Source: Acidimicrobiales bacterium (GTDB lineage Bacteria; Actinomycetota; Acidimicrobiia; Acidimicrobiales; UBA8190). Taken from it: a stretch of 5,219 nt of DNA. Positions 1-5,219 of the stretch are shown piece after piece. Below the pieces are notes generated by a model. That model was not told where the DNA came from and ran no database searches. It saw only the letters and a program-made list of their open reading frames with translations. Every line of letters starts with the position of its first letter. Position 1 is the first letter of the stretch. The DNA is taken from positions 1 to 5,219 of the forward strand of contig JASHZK010000112.1 in assembly GCA_030042575.1 (NCBI GenBank), read 5' to 3'. The position numbers and the translations under genes are program-made.

Positions 1-856
1 CGATCACTCCGAAGCGCAGGCGGGGGAAGCGCTCGAGCACCCCGTCGAAGATCATGGTGGCCAGAGTCAGAGCGGGTGGTCCGGGGATGCCCATGTAATC
101 GACGGAGCGGAAGTTCTCGTCGCCTCCGTGGAAGTCGGGCGGTACGGGCAGGCCATTGTCGAAGTAATGGCGGTCGATCAGATCACCGGTGCCGCCCACG
201 TGGAAGACCACAGGGATGCCCGCCTCCTGGGCGAGGGCCCACACCCGGTCCAGGGAGGCGTGGCTGGGGGAGTGGCCCGGCGGACAGCCCGAGGCGACCA
301 GCAAGGCCGCGCCCCCCATGGCGATGGCCTGGGCGGCGGCGACCGGGGCTCGGTCCAAGTCGGCCAGCGGGACGTAGCAGGTCGGGAGCAGCCGCGAGTC
401 CGCTGCGCAGAATTCGATCATCCCCCTGTTGTGAGCGAGGGCGGCGCCGTAAGCAAGCTCCAGGTTCCCGCTGTGCTCCCAGTCCCGCAGGCGCCGGTTG
501 TGGAAGGTGTTGAAGACGAGCTGGCTGGAGAAACCGAGGAGGTCGAGGGCCCGCCCCCGGTCCTCGGCGACGAACGAGCCGGTGGCGGCGAAGTTCTTGC
601 GGTTCATGATCTCCGCTGCCTCCTCGGCTCTGTACTGGGCCGAGGCGTGGCGGACCCGCAGCCGCTCGAAGGTGGCCTCGAGGTCACGAAGCTGCTCGGC
701 CGGGATCCCCGTCTGACGCAGCTCGTTGCCGCCGGGATAGCGCAGGGGGGGAATCGACTCTCGCACTGCGGGATCGGCGTGGTCACGCAGCCAGGTGGGG
801 GTCTCCATGATGTGGGCGTCAGCGTCGTGGACAGTCCGCCCTTCGCTGTAGGGCAC
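1..856 (-). CDS. Amidohydrolase family protein (amidohydrolase_2-like metal-dependent hydrolase), 3' end missing
   Basis: About 285 codons are present, and the frame is still open at the left edge, so the C-terminus lies outside. The protein resembles the amidohydrolase_2 (PF04909) TIM-barrel hydrolases and decarboxylases common in actinobacteria. Near the N-terminus is HDADAHIMETP (residues 10-20), whose DxDxH matches the first metal-binding strand. Further on are LLGFSSQLVFNTFHN (about 113-127) and VVFHVGG, with a likely metal-ligand His near residue 219. The remaining metal ligands and catalytic Asp would be beyond the edge. I chose GTG at 856 because GGGAGG sits 5 nt upstream and the metal motif requires a start before the internal ATG at 808. 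A GTG at 889 is in frame but lacks a ribosome binding site. Substrate is unknown; the family includes hydrolases and non-oxidative decarboxylases. It is divergent from cysD, with no clear functional link. Confidence 0.85.
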   Translation of the reverse strand, partial: MPYSEGRTVHDADAHIMETPTWLRDHADPAVRESIPPLRYPGGNELRQTGIPAEQLRDLEATFERLRVRHASAQYRAEEAAEIMNRKNFAATGSFVAEDRGRALDLLGFSSQLVFNTFHNRRLRDWEHSGNLELAYGAALAHNRGMIEFCAADSRLLPTCYVPLADLDRAPVAAAQAIAMGGAALLVASGCPPGHSPSHASLDRVWALAQEAGIPVVFHVGGTGDLIDRHYFDNGLPVPPDFHGGDENFRSVDYMGIPGPPALTLATMIFDGVLERFPRLRFGVI

Positions 857-861
857 CGGTA

Positions 862-867
862 CCTCCC
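862..867 (-). promoter_or_regulatory. Ribosome binding site deciding the amidohydrolase start
   Basis: On the minus strand GGGAGG stands 5 nt before the GTG at 856. It is the only good Shine-Dalgarno match in front of an in-frame start upstream of the metal-binding motif, which is why GTG 856 is preferred to the downstream ATG at 808 or the upstream GTG at 889. Confidence 0.6.
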
Positions 868-1111
868 AGTTCCACAGCCATGGTGTCACGGCCGGTGGAG
901 CCGCTCGTTGCGCCGGCTCGCCGTCGAGCGCCGGGCCCGGGCGAAACACGGGAAAGGCCTGGTTCCGGGTCCATTCCGATTTCGGCCCGCAAGCCGAGGC
1001 TGTGGGGTTCACCGATGTTTCCCGAGACCCCGCCGATCCTGCGAAATCGTGAGTCGGGTCCCCTCCGACCGGAGGACCGCCGCCCCCGACCCCGCTGGGA
1101 CTCCCGATCAG

Positions 1112-1176
1112 CGTGTCGGCCATTGGGGCTGGAGTGCGGGCGGAGCCACCCTGAGGGCTGAGCGGCGGCCGACACG
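1112..1176. repeat. Perfect 10-bp inverted repeat upstream of cysD
   Basis: CGTGTCGGCC at 1112-1121 is the exact reverse complement of GGCCGACACG at 1167-1176, with 45 nt between. The interior can form smaller stems, for example AGCC at 1144-1147 with GGCT at 1156-1159. It lies 64-128 nt before the cysD start. It may be a paired operator or, if a longer transcript exists, an RNA stem. No known regulator site was recognised. Confidence 0.4.
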
Positions 1177-1224
1177 GCGGGCACGAATCCTGGCAAAACT
1201 TACAGTCTTTGCGCAGGGGGAAAC

Positions 1225-1230
1225 TAAACT
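1225..1230 (+). promoter_or_regulatory. Candidate -10 element of the cysDNC promoter (possibly leaderless)
   Basis: TAAACT fits the actinobacterial TAnnnT -10 pattern and lies in an AT-richer patch unlike its surroundings. It ends 9 nt before the cysD ATG, so a start 6-9 nt downstream would put the mRNA 5' end at or almost at the ATG. This agrees with the absence of a correctly spaced Shine-Dalgarno sequence: the only purine-rich run, at about 1215-1223, is some 16 nt or more away. The -35 is poor; TTACAG at 1200-1205 has a 19-nt spacer. Confidence 0.4.
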
Positions 1231-1239
1231 TGCGGTTCC

Positions 1240-2145
1240 ATGCGTTACGAGTTGACCGAGCTCCAGGCCCTAGAGGTCGAGGCCGTCCACATCATCAGGG
1301 AGGTCGCGGCCGAGTTCGAACGGCCGGTGCTCCTGTTCTCCGGCGGCAAGGACTCGCTCGTCCTCCTGCGCCTGGCGGAGAAGGCGTTCTGGCCCTGCCG
1401 CATCCCTTTCCCGGTGATGCACGTGGACACCGGCCACAATTTCTCAGAGGTGCTCGAATACCGCGATCGCCGCATCGCCGAGCTCGATGTCGAGCTGGTG
1501 GTGGCCTCGGTTCAGGCCTCCATCGACGCCGGCCGAGTGTCCGAACCGCCCCCCTCGAACCCGTCGCGCAACCGCCTGCAGACCACCACGCTGCTCGATG
1601 CCATCTCGGAATTCCGCTTCGACGCCGTGTTCGGTGGCGCCCGGCGAGACGAGGAGAAGGCCCGGGCCAAGGAGCGGGTCTTCTCCTTCCGCGACGAGTT
1701 CGGCCAGTGGGACCCGAAGAACCAGCGTCCCGAGCTCTGGGGCCTGTACAACGGCCGGCATCATCCCGGCGAGCACATCCGGGTGTTCCCCCTGTCCAAC
1801 TGGACCGAGACGGACGTGTGGCACTACATCGCCAGTGAGAGCCTCGAGGTGCCTTCGATCTACTTCGCCCATCGACGGGAGGTCTTGCGCCGCGACGGGA
1901 TGCTCCTCGCCATCGGCCCGTACATTCAGCCCCGAGAGGACGAGGAGGTGTTCGAGGCCGTCGTCCGCTACCGCACGGTGGGCGACATGACCTGCACCGG
2001 CGCCATCGAGTCGGCCGCCGACACTCTCGACGCCATTCTCCAGGAGGTGACGGCGGCCCGCATCGGCGAACGGGGGGCCACCCGAGCCGACGACAAGTTC
2101 TCCGAGACGGCCATGGAGGATCGCAAGCGCGAGGGCTACTTCTGA
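1240..2145 (+). CDS. cysD: Sulfate adenylyltransferase subunit 2 (ATP sulfurylase small subunit)
   Basis: The 301-residue length is normal for CysD. With CysN it catalyses ATP + sulfate to adenosine 5'-phosphosulfate (APS) + pyrophosphate in the cytoplasm, the first step of sulfate activation; CysD carries the adenylylation site. The PP-loop SGGKDS is at residues 34-39, HVDTGHNF at 61-68, and the family block FGGARRDEEKARAKERVFSF is intact mid-protein, followed by WDPKNQRPELW, FPLSNWTE and MTCTGA. The C-terminus EDRKREGYF is the standard CysD ending, so the gene is full length. ATG 1240 gives the usual MRYELTEL-type N-terminus and has no Shine-Dalgarno sequence at normal distance, which fits a leaderless mRNA. 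It is the first gene of cysDNC; cysN follows after 13 nt. Nothing in the sequence suggests damage. Confidence 0.98.
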   Translation: MRYELTELQALEVEAVHIIREVAAEFERPVLLFSGGKDSLVLLRLAEKAFWPCRIPFPVMHVDTGHNFSEVLEYRDRRIAELDVELVVASVQASIDAGRVSEPPPSNPSRNRLQTTTLLDAISEFRFDAVFGGARRDEEKARAKERVFSFRDEFGQWDPKNQRPELWGLYNGRHHPGEHIRVFPLSNWTETDVWHYIASESLEVPSIYFAHRREVLRRDGMLLAIGPYIQPREDEEVFEAVVRYRTVGDMTCTGAIESAADTLDAILQEVTAARIGERGATRADDKFSETAMEDRKREGYF

Positions 2146-2158
2146 TGGGACGGCGGTG

Positions 2159-3412
2159 ATGGAGCTCCTGCGTTTCACCACGGCGGGCTCGGTCGACGAC
2201 GGCAAGAGCACCCTCATCGGACGCCTGCTCTACGACACCAAGTCCATCTTCGAGGACCAACTCGAGGCCGTCGAGCGCGAGAGCCGGGCCCGGCGCTACG
2301 AGCAGGTCAATCTCGCCCTGCTCACCGACGGCCTGCGAGCCGAGCGTGAGCAGGGCATCACCATCGACGTGGCCTATCGATACTTCGCCACCCCCAAGCG
2401 CAAGTTCATCATCGCCGACACGCCCGGCCACGTGCAGTACACGCGCAACATGGTCACGGGGGCGTCCACCGCCAACCTGGCCCTCATCCTGGTGGACGCC
2501 CGCAACGGCGTGGTCGAGCAGTCGAGGCGCCACGCCGTGCTTTCGTCACTGTTGCACGTACCACACTTCGTGTTGTGCGTGAACAAGATGGACCTGGTCG
2601 ACTACGACCAGGATCGATTCGAGGAGATCCGGCAGGAGTTCGAGTCGTTCTGCACCCGGCTGGAGATCGAGGACCTGATCTCCATTCCCATCTCTGCTCT
2701 CGACGGGGACAATGTGGTGGGCCGGTCGAACAACATGGATTGGTACGAGGGGCCGTCCCTCCTGCATCACCTGGAGCACGTCTACATCGGCTCTGATCGC
2801 AATTTGATCGACCCGCGCTTTCCCGTCCAATACGTGTTGCGCCCGCAGAGCAAGCGCTTCCACGACTATCGCGGTTATGCCGGAACCGTGGCCAGCGGTT
2901 CGTTCCAGCCGGGCGACGAGGTGCTGGTGCTTCCCTCGGGGCTCACTTCGACCATCGAGGGTCTCGACACGTTCGACGGACCGGTGGAGGAGGCCTTTCC
3001 GCCCATGGCCGTGGCCATGCGCCTGGCCGACGACCTGGATGTGTCGCGGGGCGACATGATCTGCCGGGTGCACAACCGTCCCTCGGTGGGCCAGGACATC
3101 GACGCCATGGTGGCGTGGTTGGCCGAGAGCCCGATGAACCTGGGGGGGAAGTTCGCCATCAAGCACACCACGCGTACCGGCAGAGCTCTGGTCCAGGACC
3201 TTCGCTACCGCCTCGACGTGAACAGTCTCCATCGCGACGTCGAGGCCAGGGGTCTGGGTCTCAACGAGATCGGGCGGATCGAGCTACGGGTGACGGTGCC
3301 GCTGTTCTACGACGAGTACCAGCGAAATCGGGCCACCGGAAGCTTCATCCTGGTGGAAGAGGGCACCAACAACACTGTCGGTGCCGGCATGATCCTGGAC
3401 CGGATGCACTGA
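2159..3412 (+). CDS. cysN: Sulfate adenylyltransferase subunit 1 (ATP sulfurylase GTPase subunit)
   Basis: This 417-residue translation-factor-like GTPase couples GTP hydrolysis to APS formation by CysD. GTPase motifs occur in order: G1 loop GSVDDGKST (residues 10-18), GITIDVAYRYF (66-76), G3 DTPGH (87-91), G4 NKMD (142-145) and G5-like SAL (179-181). EF-Tu-like beta-barrel domains follow, ending in a typical TNNTVGAGMI block. The length matches a stand-alone CysN rather than the roughly 600-residue CysNC fusion of many actinobacteria. ATG 2159 is preferred because GGGACGG (2147-2153) stands 5 nt before it; a GTG directly upstream at 2156 would add one residue. The gene starts 13 nt after cysD and is probably co-transcribed with it. 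Its TGA stop is in the same frame as downstream cysC, so the pair looks like an interrupted fusion. Confidence 0.97.
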   Translation: MELLRFTTAGSVDDGKSTLIGRLLYDTKSIFEDQLEAVERESRARRYEQVNLALLTDGLRAEREQGITIDVAYRYFATPKRKFIIADTPGHVQYTRNMVTGASTANLALILVDARNGVVEQSRRHAVLSSLLHVPHFVLCVNKMDLVDYDQDRFEEIRQEFESFCTRLEIEDLISIPISALDGDNVVGRSNNMDWYEGPSLLHHLEHVYIGSDRNLIDPRFPVQYVLRPQSKRFHDYRGYAGTVASGSFQPGDEVLVLPSGLTSTIEGLDTFDGPVEEAFPPMAVAMRLADDLDVSRGDMICRVHNRPSVGQDIDAMVAWLAESPMNLGGKFAIKHTTRTGRALVQDLRYRLDVNSLHRDVEARGLGLNEIGRIELRVTVPLFYDEYQRNRATGSFILVEEGTNNTVGAGMILDRMH

Positions 3413-3413
3413 C

Positions 3414-3482
3414 ATGGCGAGCGACGCCCGGACGCCCACGCCGATGGGCGACACCACGGGAACAGTGGGTGGGTCCACGTGA
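3414..3482 (+). CDS. Possible 22-codon coupling ORF between cysN and cysC
   Basis: An ATG one base after the cysN stop opens a 22-codon frame (MASDARTPTPMGDTTG...). Its TGA at 3480-3482 overlaps the cysC GTG at 3479 as GTGA. The peptide is Thr/Gly/Pro-rich and resembles no known family. Its position suggests translational coupling, carrying ribosomes from the cysN stop to the cysC start, rather than a functional peptide. It may equally be chance, since the same bases read in the cysN/cysC frame as a hydrophilic linker. Confidence 0.2.
   Translation: MASDARTPTPMGDTTGTVGGST
3467..3473 (+). promoter_or_regulatory. Candidate ribosome binding site for cysC
   Basis: GGGTGGG lies 5 nt before the GTG at 3479. 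It is a moderate Shine-Dalgarno match and supports independent initiation of CysC, as opposed to synthesis only by readthrough from cysN. Confidence 0.4.
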
Positions 3483-4102
3483 CGAGGCGTCAGGGTAGCG
3501 TCCACTGGTCGGCTAGCCAGATCAGCCGGGAACAACGCTGGGGATGCTTGAAGACCACCGGCGCCACCGTGTGGATGACGGGGTTGTCGGGATCGGGGAA
3601 GTCATCGATCGCAAAGCACATCGAAGCCGATCTGGTTGAGGAAGGGATCGCCGCTTACGTCCTCGACGGTGACAATCTGCGCCATGGGGTCAATGACGAC
3701 CTCGGCTTCTCTCGGGAGGACCGCAGGGAGAACGCCCGGCGGGCGGCTGAGATCGCCAAACTCTTTGCCGACGCCGGCATGGTAGCCGTGGCCGCCCTCA
3801 TCAGCCCTTATGCCGAGGACCGCGCCCGCGCCCGCGCCCTTCACGAAGAGGCTGGGCTCCTGTTCGTGGAGGTCTACGTGTGCACCTCGCTGGCCGAGTG
3901 CGAGGCCCGCGATCCCAAGGGTCTCTACGCCCAGGCCCGCGCCGGGGAGATCGGTGAGTTCACCATGGTGGACGACCCCTACGAGGTCCCTGTGCACTCC
4001 GACCTGGTGTTGAGCACCACTGACCTGAGCATCGACGATGCTGCCCACGCCGTGCTGGACCTGCTCCGCCGTGGGCTCGACCGTGGGAGCATCTCCGGCT
4101 GA
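3479..4102 (+). CDS. cysC: Adenylylsulfate (APS) kinase
   Basis: This 207-residue cytoplasmic kinase phosphorylates the 3'-OH of APS with ATP to give PAPS. The P-loop GLSGSGKSS is at residues 35-43, preceded by the family lead-in ATVWMT. Next come LDGDNLRHGVNDDLGFSRED (APS-binding DGDNxRHG), ISPY, and DPKGLYAQARAGEIGEFT near residues 143-160, all intact. The N-terminal VHWSASQISREQR corresponds to the W-H-x(n)-R-x-x-R segment found before the kinase in both free and CysN-fused forms, so GTG 3479 is favoured. A TTG at 3548 is a shorter alternative, preceded by GGGGA, but would remove that segment. The gene lies 66 nt after cysN in the same reading frame, with one TGA between them. It completes a cysDNC operon. 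The PAPS could serve sulfotransferases or a PAPS reductase; neither is in the window. Confidence 0.96.
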   Translation: MTRRQGSVHWSASQISREQRWGCLKTTGATVWMTGLSGSGKSSIAKHIEADLVEEGIAAYVLDGDNLRHGVNDDLGFSREDRRENARRAAEIAKLFADAGMVAVAALISPYAEDRARARALHEEAGLLFVEVYVCTSLAECEARDPKGLYAQARAGEIGEFTMVDDPYEVPVHSDLVLSTTDLSIDDAAHAVLDLLRRGLDRGSISG

Positions 4103-4144
4103 CCGGCCCGGTTGCGCCGGCGGGCGCACAGCGCGTCGGCCGGT
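4102..4144. terminator. Nested hairpin after cysC
   Basis: An inner perfect stem TGCGCC-GGCG-GGCGCA (4113-4128) sits inside outer arms ACCGGCC (4102-4108) and GGCCGGT (4138-4144). It begins at the last base of the cysC stop and lies between converging genes, where termination is expected. No strong T tract follows on either strand, so intrinsic termination is uncertain. Confidence 0.35.
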
Positions 4145-4147
4145 TCT

Positions 4148-4179
4148 GTCGCCACACCCCCGCCACGGGCGACTTCTTT
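4148..4179 (+). terminator. Candidate intrinsic terminator of the cysDNC operon
   Basis: GTCGCC (4148-4153) pairs with GGCGAC (4168-4173) across a 14-nt loop and is followed at once by TTCTTT (4174-4179). This is the best stem-plus-T-run in the spacer between cysC and the converging phosphatase gene. A competing CCCG/CGGG mini-hairpin (4159-4169) lies partly within it. Confidence 0.35.
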
Positions 4180-4204
4180 GCGGGAAGTGACCGATCAGGA
4201 GAGC

Positions 4205-4747
4205 TCAGGGCGCCAACAGGTCCGCCAGCTGCACCACCAGGTGGCGGATCTCCTCGGCGGTGGCCCGCAGCACGGTCATGGGTGCTGCCACGGGATCGGC
4301 CACGTCGTCCTCTGAGCTAGACCCGAGCAGCTCATTGCGGCTGCGGCCTTCCCCGATGGCGGTCAGCCACTCGGCCACGGACTGCCCGGGCCGGCGAGGG
4401 CCGACGACCTGGCCTCGACGGACGAGCTCCTTCAAAGTGAAGGCCTTGGACCAGGCCGCGGGGGACAGCACGACGGCCTCGCGGACGTGAAGGCGCGCCA
4501 TGCCGACCACGATGTCGGCCTGATCCACTTCCTCGGTCACCAACTGGCGACTCCAGTGGTCGGCCACCGCCAACGCGTCCTCGCCCATGACCTCCAGGGC
4601 GCTGGCCGAAATGGGCTGGCTGCCGGTCAATGTGCCGGCCGAGCTCACGGTCATCTCCAGCCTGCGCCTGGTGGCTTCGTTGGCCAGGAAGCCCTGGGCC
4701 ATGGGGGATCGGAAGATGTTGCCGGTGCAGATCATGAGAATGTGCAT
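4205..4747 (-). CDS. Low-molecular-weight protein tyrosine phosphatase family protein
   Basis: The 180-residue protein opens with MHILMICTGNIFRSPMAQGF. This contains the C(X)5R(S) phosphate-binding loop, with nucleophile Cys7 and Arg13. SSAGT (35-39), DHWSRQL (63-69) and ADIVVGM (77-83) match conserved family blocks, and DDVADP (147-152) supplies the expected general-acid Asp-Pro late in the chain. These enzymes hydrolyse phosphotyrosine via a cysteinyl-phosphate; the family also contains thioredoxin-type arsenate reductases, which cannot be wholly excluded. The position usually holding a second Cys (CxxxxC) is Phe12. At 180 residues it is longer than the common length of about 150, with extra sequence before the Asp-Pro. 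ATG 4747 is the only plausible start, since an in-frame TAG lies upstream with no start between. The nearest GGAGG is 13 nt away, longer than ideal. It converges on cysC, so it is not part of that operon. Confidence 0.88.
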   Translation of the reverse strand: MHILMICTGNIFRSPMAQGFLANEATRRRLEMTVSSAGTLTGSQPISASALEVMGEDALAVADHWSRQLVTEEVDQADIVVGMARLHVREAVVLSPAAWSKAFTLKELVRRGQVVGPRRPGQSVAEWLTAIGEGRSRNELLGSSSEDDVADPVAAPMTVLRATAEEIRHLVVQLADLLAP

Positions 4748-4931
4748 GGGAGTGGGGCCGCCTCCGTGTCCCCGGAGAGCCTAGGAGACCTGGCAACCTT
4801 CAGTTCGAGCCCGTCGATCCACTGTCTCCCGGACCCGCTTCGCCCACGACGCGCTCTGCTCCAGAGAAGGACCGAGGAGATCCAGCGGCGCCACCTCGAG
4901 AGATAACGGTTCCTGCCGAAGGTTGGGCGGC

Positions 4932-4937
4932 TAGGAT
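4932..4937 (+). promoter_or_regulatory. Candidate -10 box for the tRNA-Val gene
   Basis: TAGGAT fits TAnnnT and ends 9 nt before the mature tRNA 5' end, so a transcript would begin only a few bases upstream of it. A weak -35-like TTCCTG is at 4910-4915 with a 16-nt spacer. The rest of the 4748-4946 interval shows no gene. Confidence 0.4.
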
Positions 4938-4946
4938 CCCCGGTAC

Positions 4947-5019
4947 GGGCCGTTGGCGCAGTTGGTAGCGCACTTGCATGACGCGCAAGGGGTCAGAGGT
5001 TCGAGTCCTCTACGGCCCA
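4947..5019 (+). tRNA. tRNA-Val (anticodon GAC)
   Basis: All four arms fold. Acceptor GGGCCGT (4947-4953) pairs with ACGGCCC (5012-5018), with discriminator A at 5019. The D stem is GCGC/GCGC (4956-4959, 4968-4971). The anticodon stem is CTTGC/GCAAG (4973-4977, 4985-4989) around the loop ATGACGC, giving anticodon GAC at 4980-4982, which reads Val GUC/GUU codons. The variable loop is 5 nt. The T stem AGAGG/CCTCT encloses TTCGAGT. The 3' CCA is not encoded (CTCC follows), so CCA must be added after transcription. The loop has A32 and C38, unlike the common C32, but the G3-C70 acceptor pair rules out alanine identity. Confidence 0.96.
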
Positions 5020-5023
5020 CTCC

Positions 5024-5064
5024 GACGTCTTCACGTTTGGCCCAAGGACATCTTCACGTTTGGC
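5024..5064. repeat. Two near-identical 18-bp direct repeats just downstream of tRNA-Val
   Basis: GACgTCTTCACGTTTGGC (5024-5041) and GACaTCTTCACGTTTGGC (5047-5064) differ at one base, share an exact 14-mer and have a 23-nt period. The first begins 5 nt after the tRNA. Paired short repeats of this sort occur near the ends of some insertion sequences, and tRNA 3' flanks are common insertion targets, so a remnant mobile-element end is possible. No transposase or integrase was recognised. A paired protein-binding site is another option. Confidence 0.6.
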
Positions 5065-5219
5065 TGTGACACTCTCGAGAGCTCGTGAAGAAGGGGAGAC
5101 TGCTCGACCCGTCGATGAGGATCCCTGGTCGCCGCGGAGGTGAGCAGCGCCGCCCTTGCGCCCACAAGCGCGTACTACGGCGCCGTGCCGACGGCGACCA
5201 GATCGTCGAGCGTCTTGCG
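5065..5219. other. Unassigned right-edge segment
   Basis: Three short open frames reach the edge and none is recognisable. They are: plus strand from GTG 5085 (45 codons, basic, starting MKKGRLLDPSMRIPG); plus strand from GTG 5140 (starting MSSAALAPTSAYYGAVP, high GC at third positions); and minus strand ending at TAG 5175-5177 (RKTLDDLVAVGTAP, also high GC at third positions). At most one is likely to be real, and choosing needs the adjacent sequence. A perfect palindrome CTCTCGAGAG lies at 5072-5081. Confidence 0.3.

Larger units (their letters stand above)
857..1239. other. Divergent intergenic region between amidohydrolase and cysD
   Basis: These 383 bases hold no convincing gene. Frames that are open across it are continuations of antisense frames and have no recognisable protein. 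It should carry the promoters for both flanking genes. Visible structure comprises a 10-bp palindrome CCGGGCCCGG at 931-940, a small hairpin at 1057-1078 (CCTCC/GGAGG with 4-nt loop, flanked by GGT/ACC with a 2-nt bulge), a 10-bp inverted repeat at 1112-1176 and a -10-like box next to cysD. I could not match any part to a SAM-type or other sulfur riboswitch, and no cysteine-rich leader peptide is evident. Confidence 0.6.

Noticed and set aside
857..1239. SAM-type or other sulfur riboswitch, or Cys-rich leader peptide, upstream of cysD
   Set aside because: No conserved riboswitch core or run of Cys codons was seen, and the -10-like box next to the ATG argues against a long leader.
128..1255. 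Long plus-strand open frame of about 375 codons across the left third
   Set aside because: It lies antisense to the amidohydrolase and continues through the intergenic region into cysD in another frame. Its product is low-complexity Gly/Arg/Val-rich with no recognisable motif, as expected of a GC-rich shadow frame.
1295..2533. Minus-strand open frame of 412 codons opposite cysD and cysN, with a second of 257 codons at 1444-2217
   Set aside because: Both are antisense to genes with complete conserved motifs. The translations are Arg/Pro/Gly-rich or mirror GC3-biased codons, with no domain.
2546..3232. Minus-strand open frame of 228 codons opposite cysN
   Set aside because: It is the antisense shadow of well-conserved CysN sequence. 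Its His/Val-rich composition is typical of such mirrors.
3602..4129. Minus-strand open frame of 175 codons opposite cysC
   Set aside because: It is antisense to intact APS kinase motifs and has no family resemblance.
4778..4783. TAGGCT on the minus strand as a -10 box for the phosphatase gene
   Set aside because: It fits TAnnnT but no -35-like sequence stands at workable spacing, so it is too weak to annotate.
4947..5019. tRNA-Ala, because the anticodon arm resembles alanine tRNAs
   Set aside because: The anticodon is clearly GAC and the acceptor has G3-C70 rather than the alanine G3-U70 determinant.
5024..5064. CRISPR array
   Set aside because: There are only two short copies with a 5-nt gap, no spacer of normal length and no cas gene.

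Overview
The window is GC-rich DNA (about two thirds G+C by eye) with strongly G/C-biased third codon positions, GTG starts and a tRNA gene with no encoded CCA. Together with the protein types this points to an actinobacterium. The class cannot be fixed from the sequence; an acidimicrobial or mycobacterial-like relative is a guess from protein style.

Layout, left to right. (1) Minus strand, 1-856: most of an amidohydrolase_2-type metal-dependent hydrolase, running off the left edge. (2) 857-1239: a divergent intergenic region with a 10-bp inverted repeat and, just before cysD, a -10-like box that suggests a leaderless mRNA. (3) Plus strand, 1240-4102: a compact cysD-cysN-cysC operon for sulfate activation. 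(4) 4103-4204: a short convergent spacer with hairpins that may terminate cysC. (5) Minus strand, 4205-4747: a low-molecular-weight protein tyrosine phosphatase. (6) 4947-5019: tRNA-Val(GAC) on the plus strand. (7) 5020-5219: two near-identical 18-bp direct repeats just after the tRNA, then sequence not assigned to any gene.

How the genes work together: CysD (ATP sulfurylase subunit) and CysN (its GTPase partner) make adenosine 5'-phosphosulfate (APS) from sulfate and ATP. CysC (APS kinase) phosphorylates APS to PAPS, the donor for sulfotransferases or for PAPS reductases. No reductase, sulfotransferase or sulfate transporter lies in the window, so the fate of the PAPS is open. The phosphatase and amidohydrolase have no demonstrable link to sulfate activation beyond position.

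The most notable point is that cysN and cysC share one reading frame. They are separated by a single TGA plus 22 sense codons, as if a CysNC fusion were interrupted by one stop. Otherwise this is conventional housekeeping content, and I see no convincing new system.
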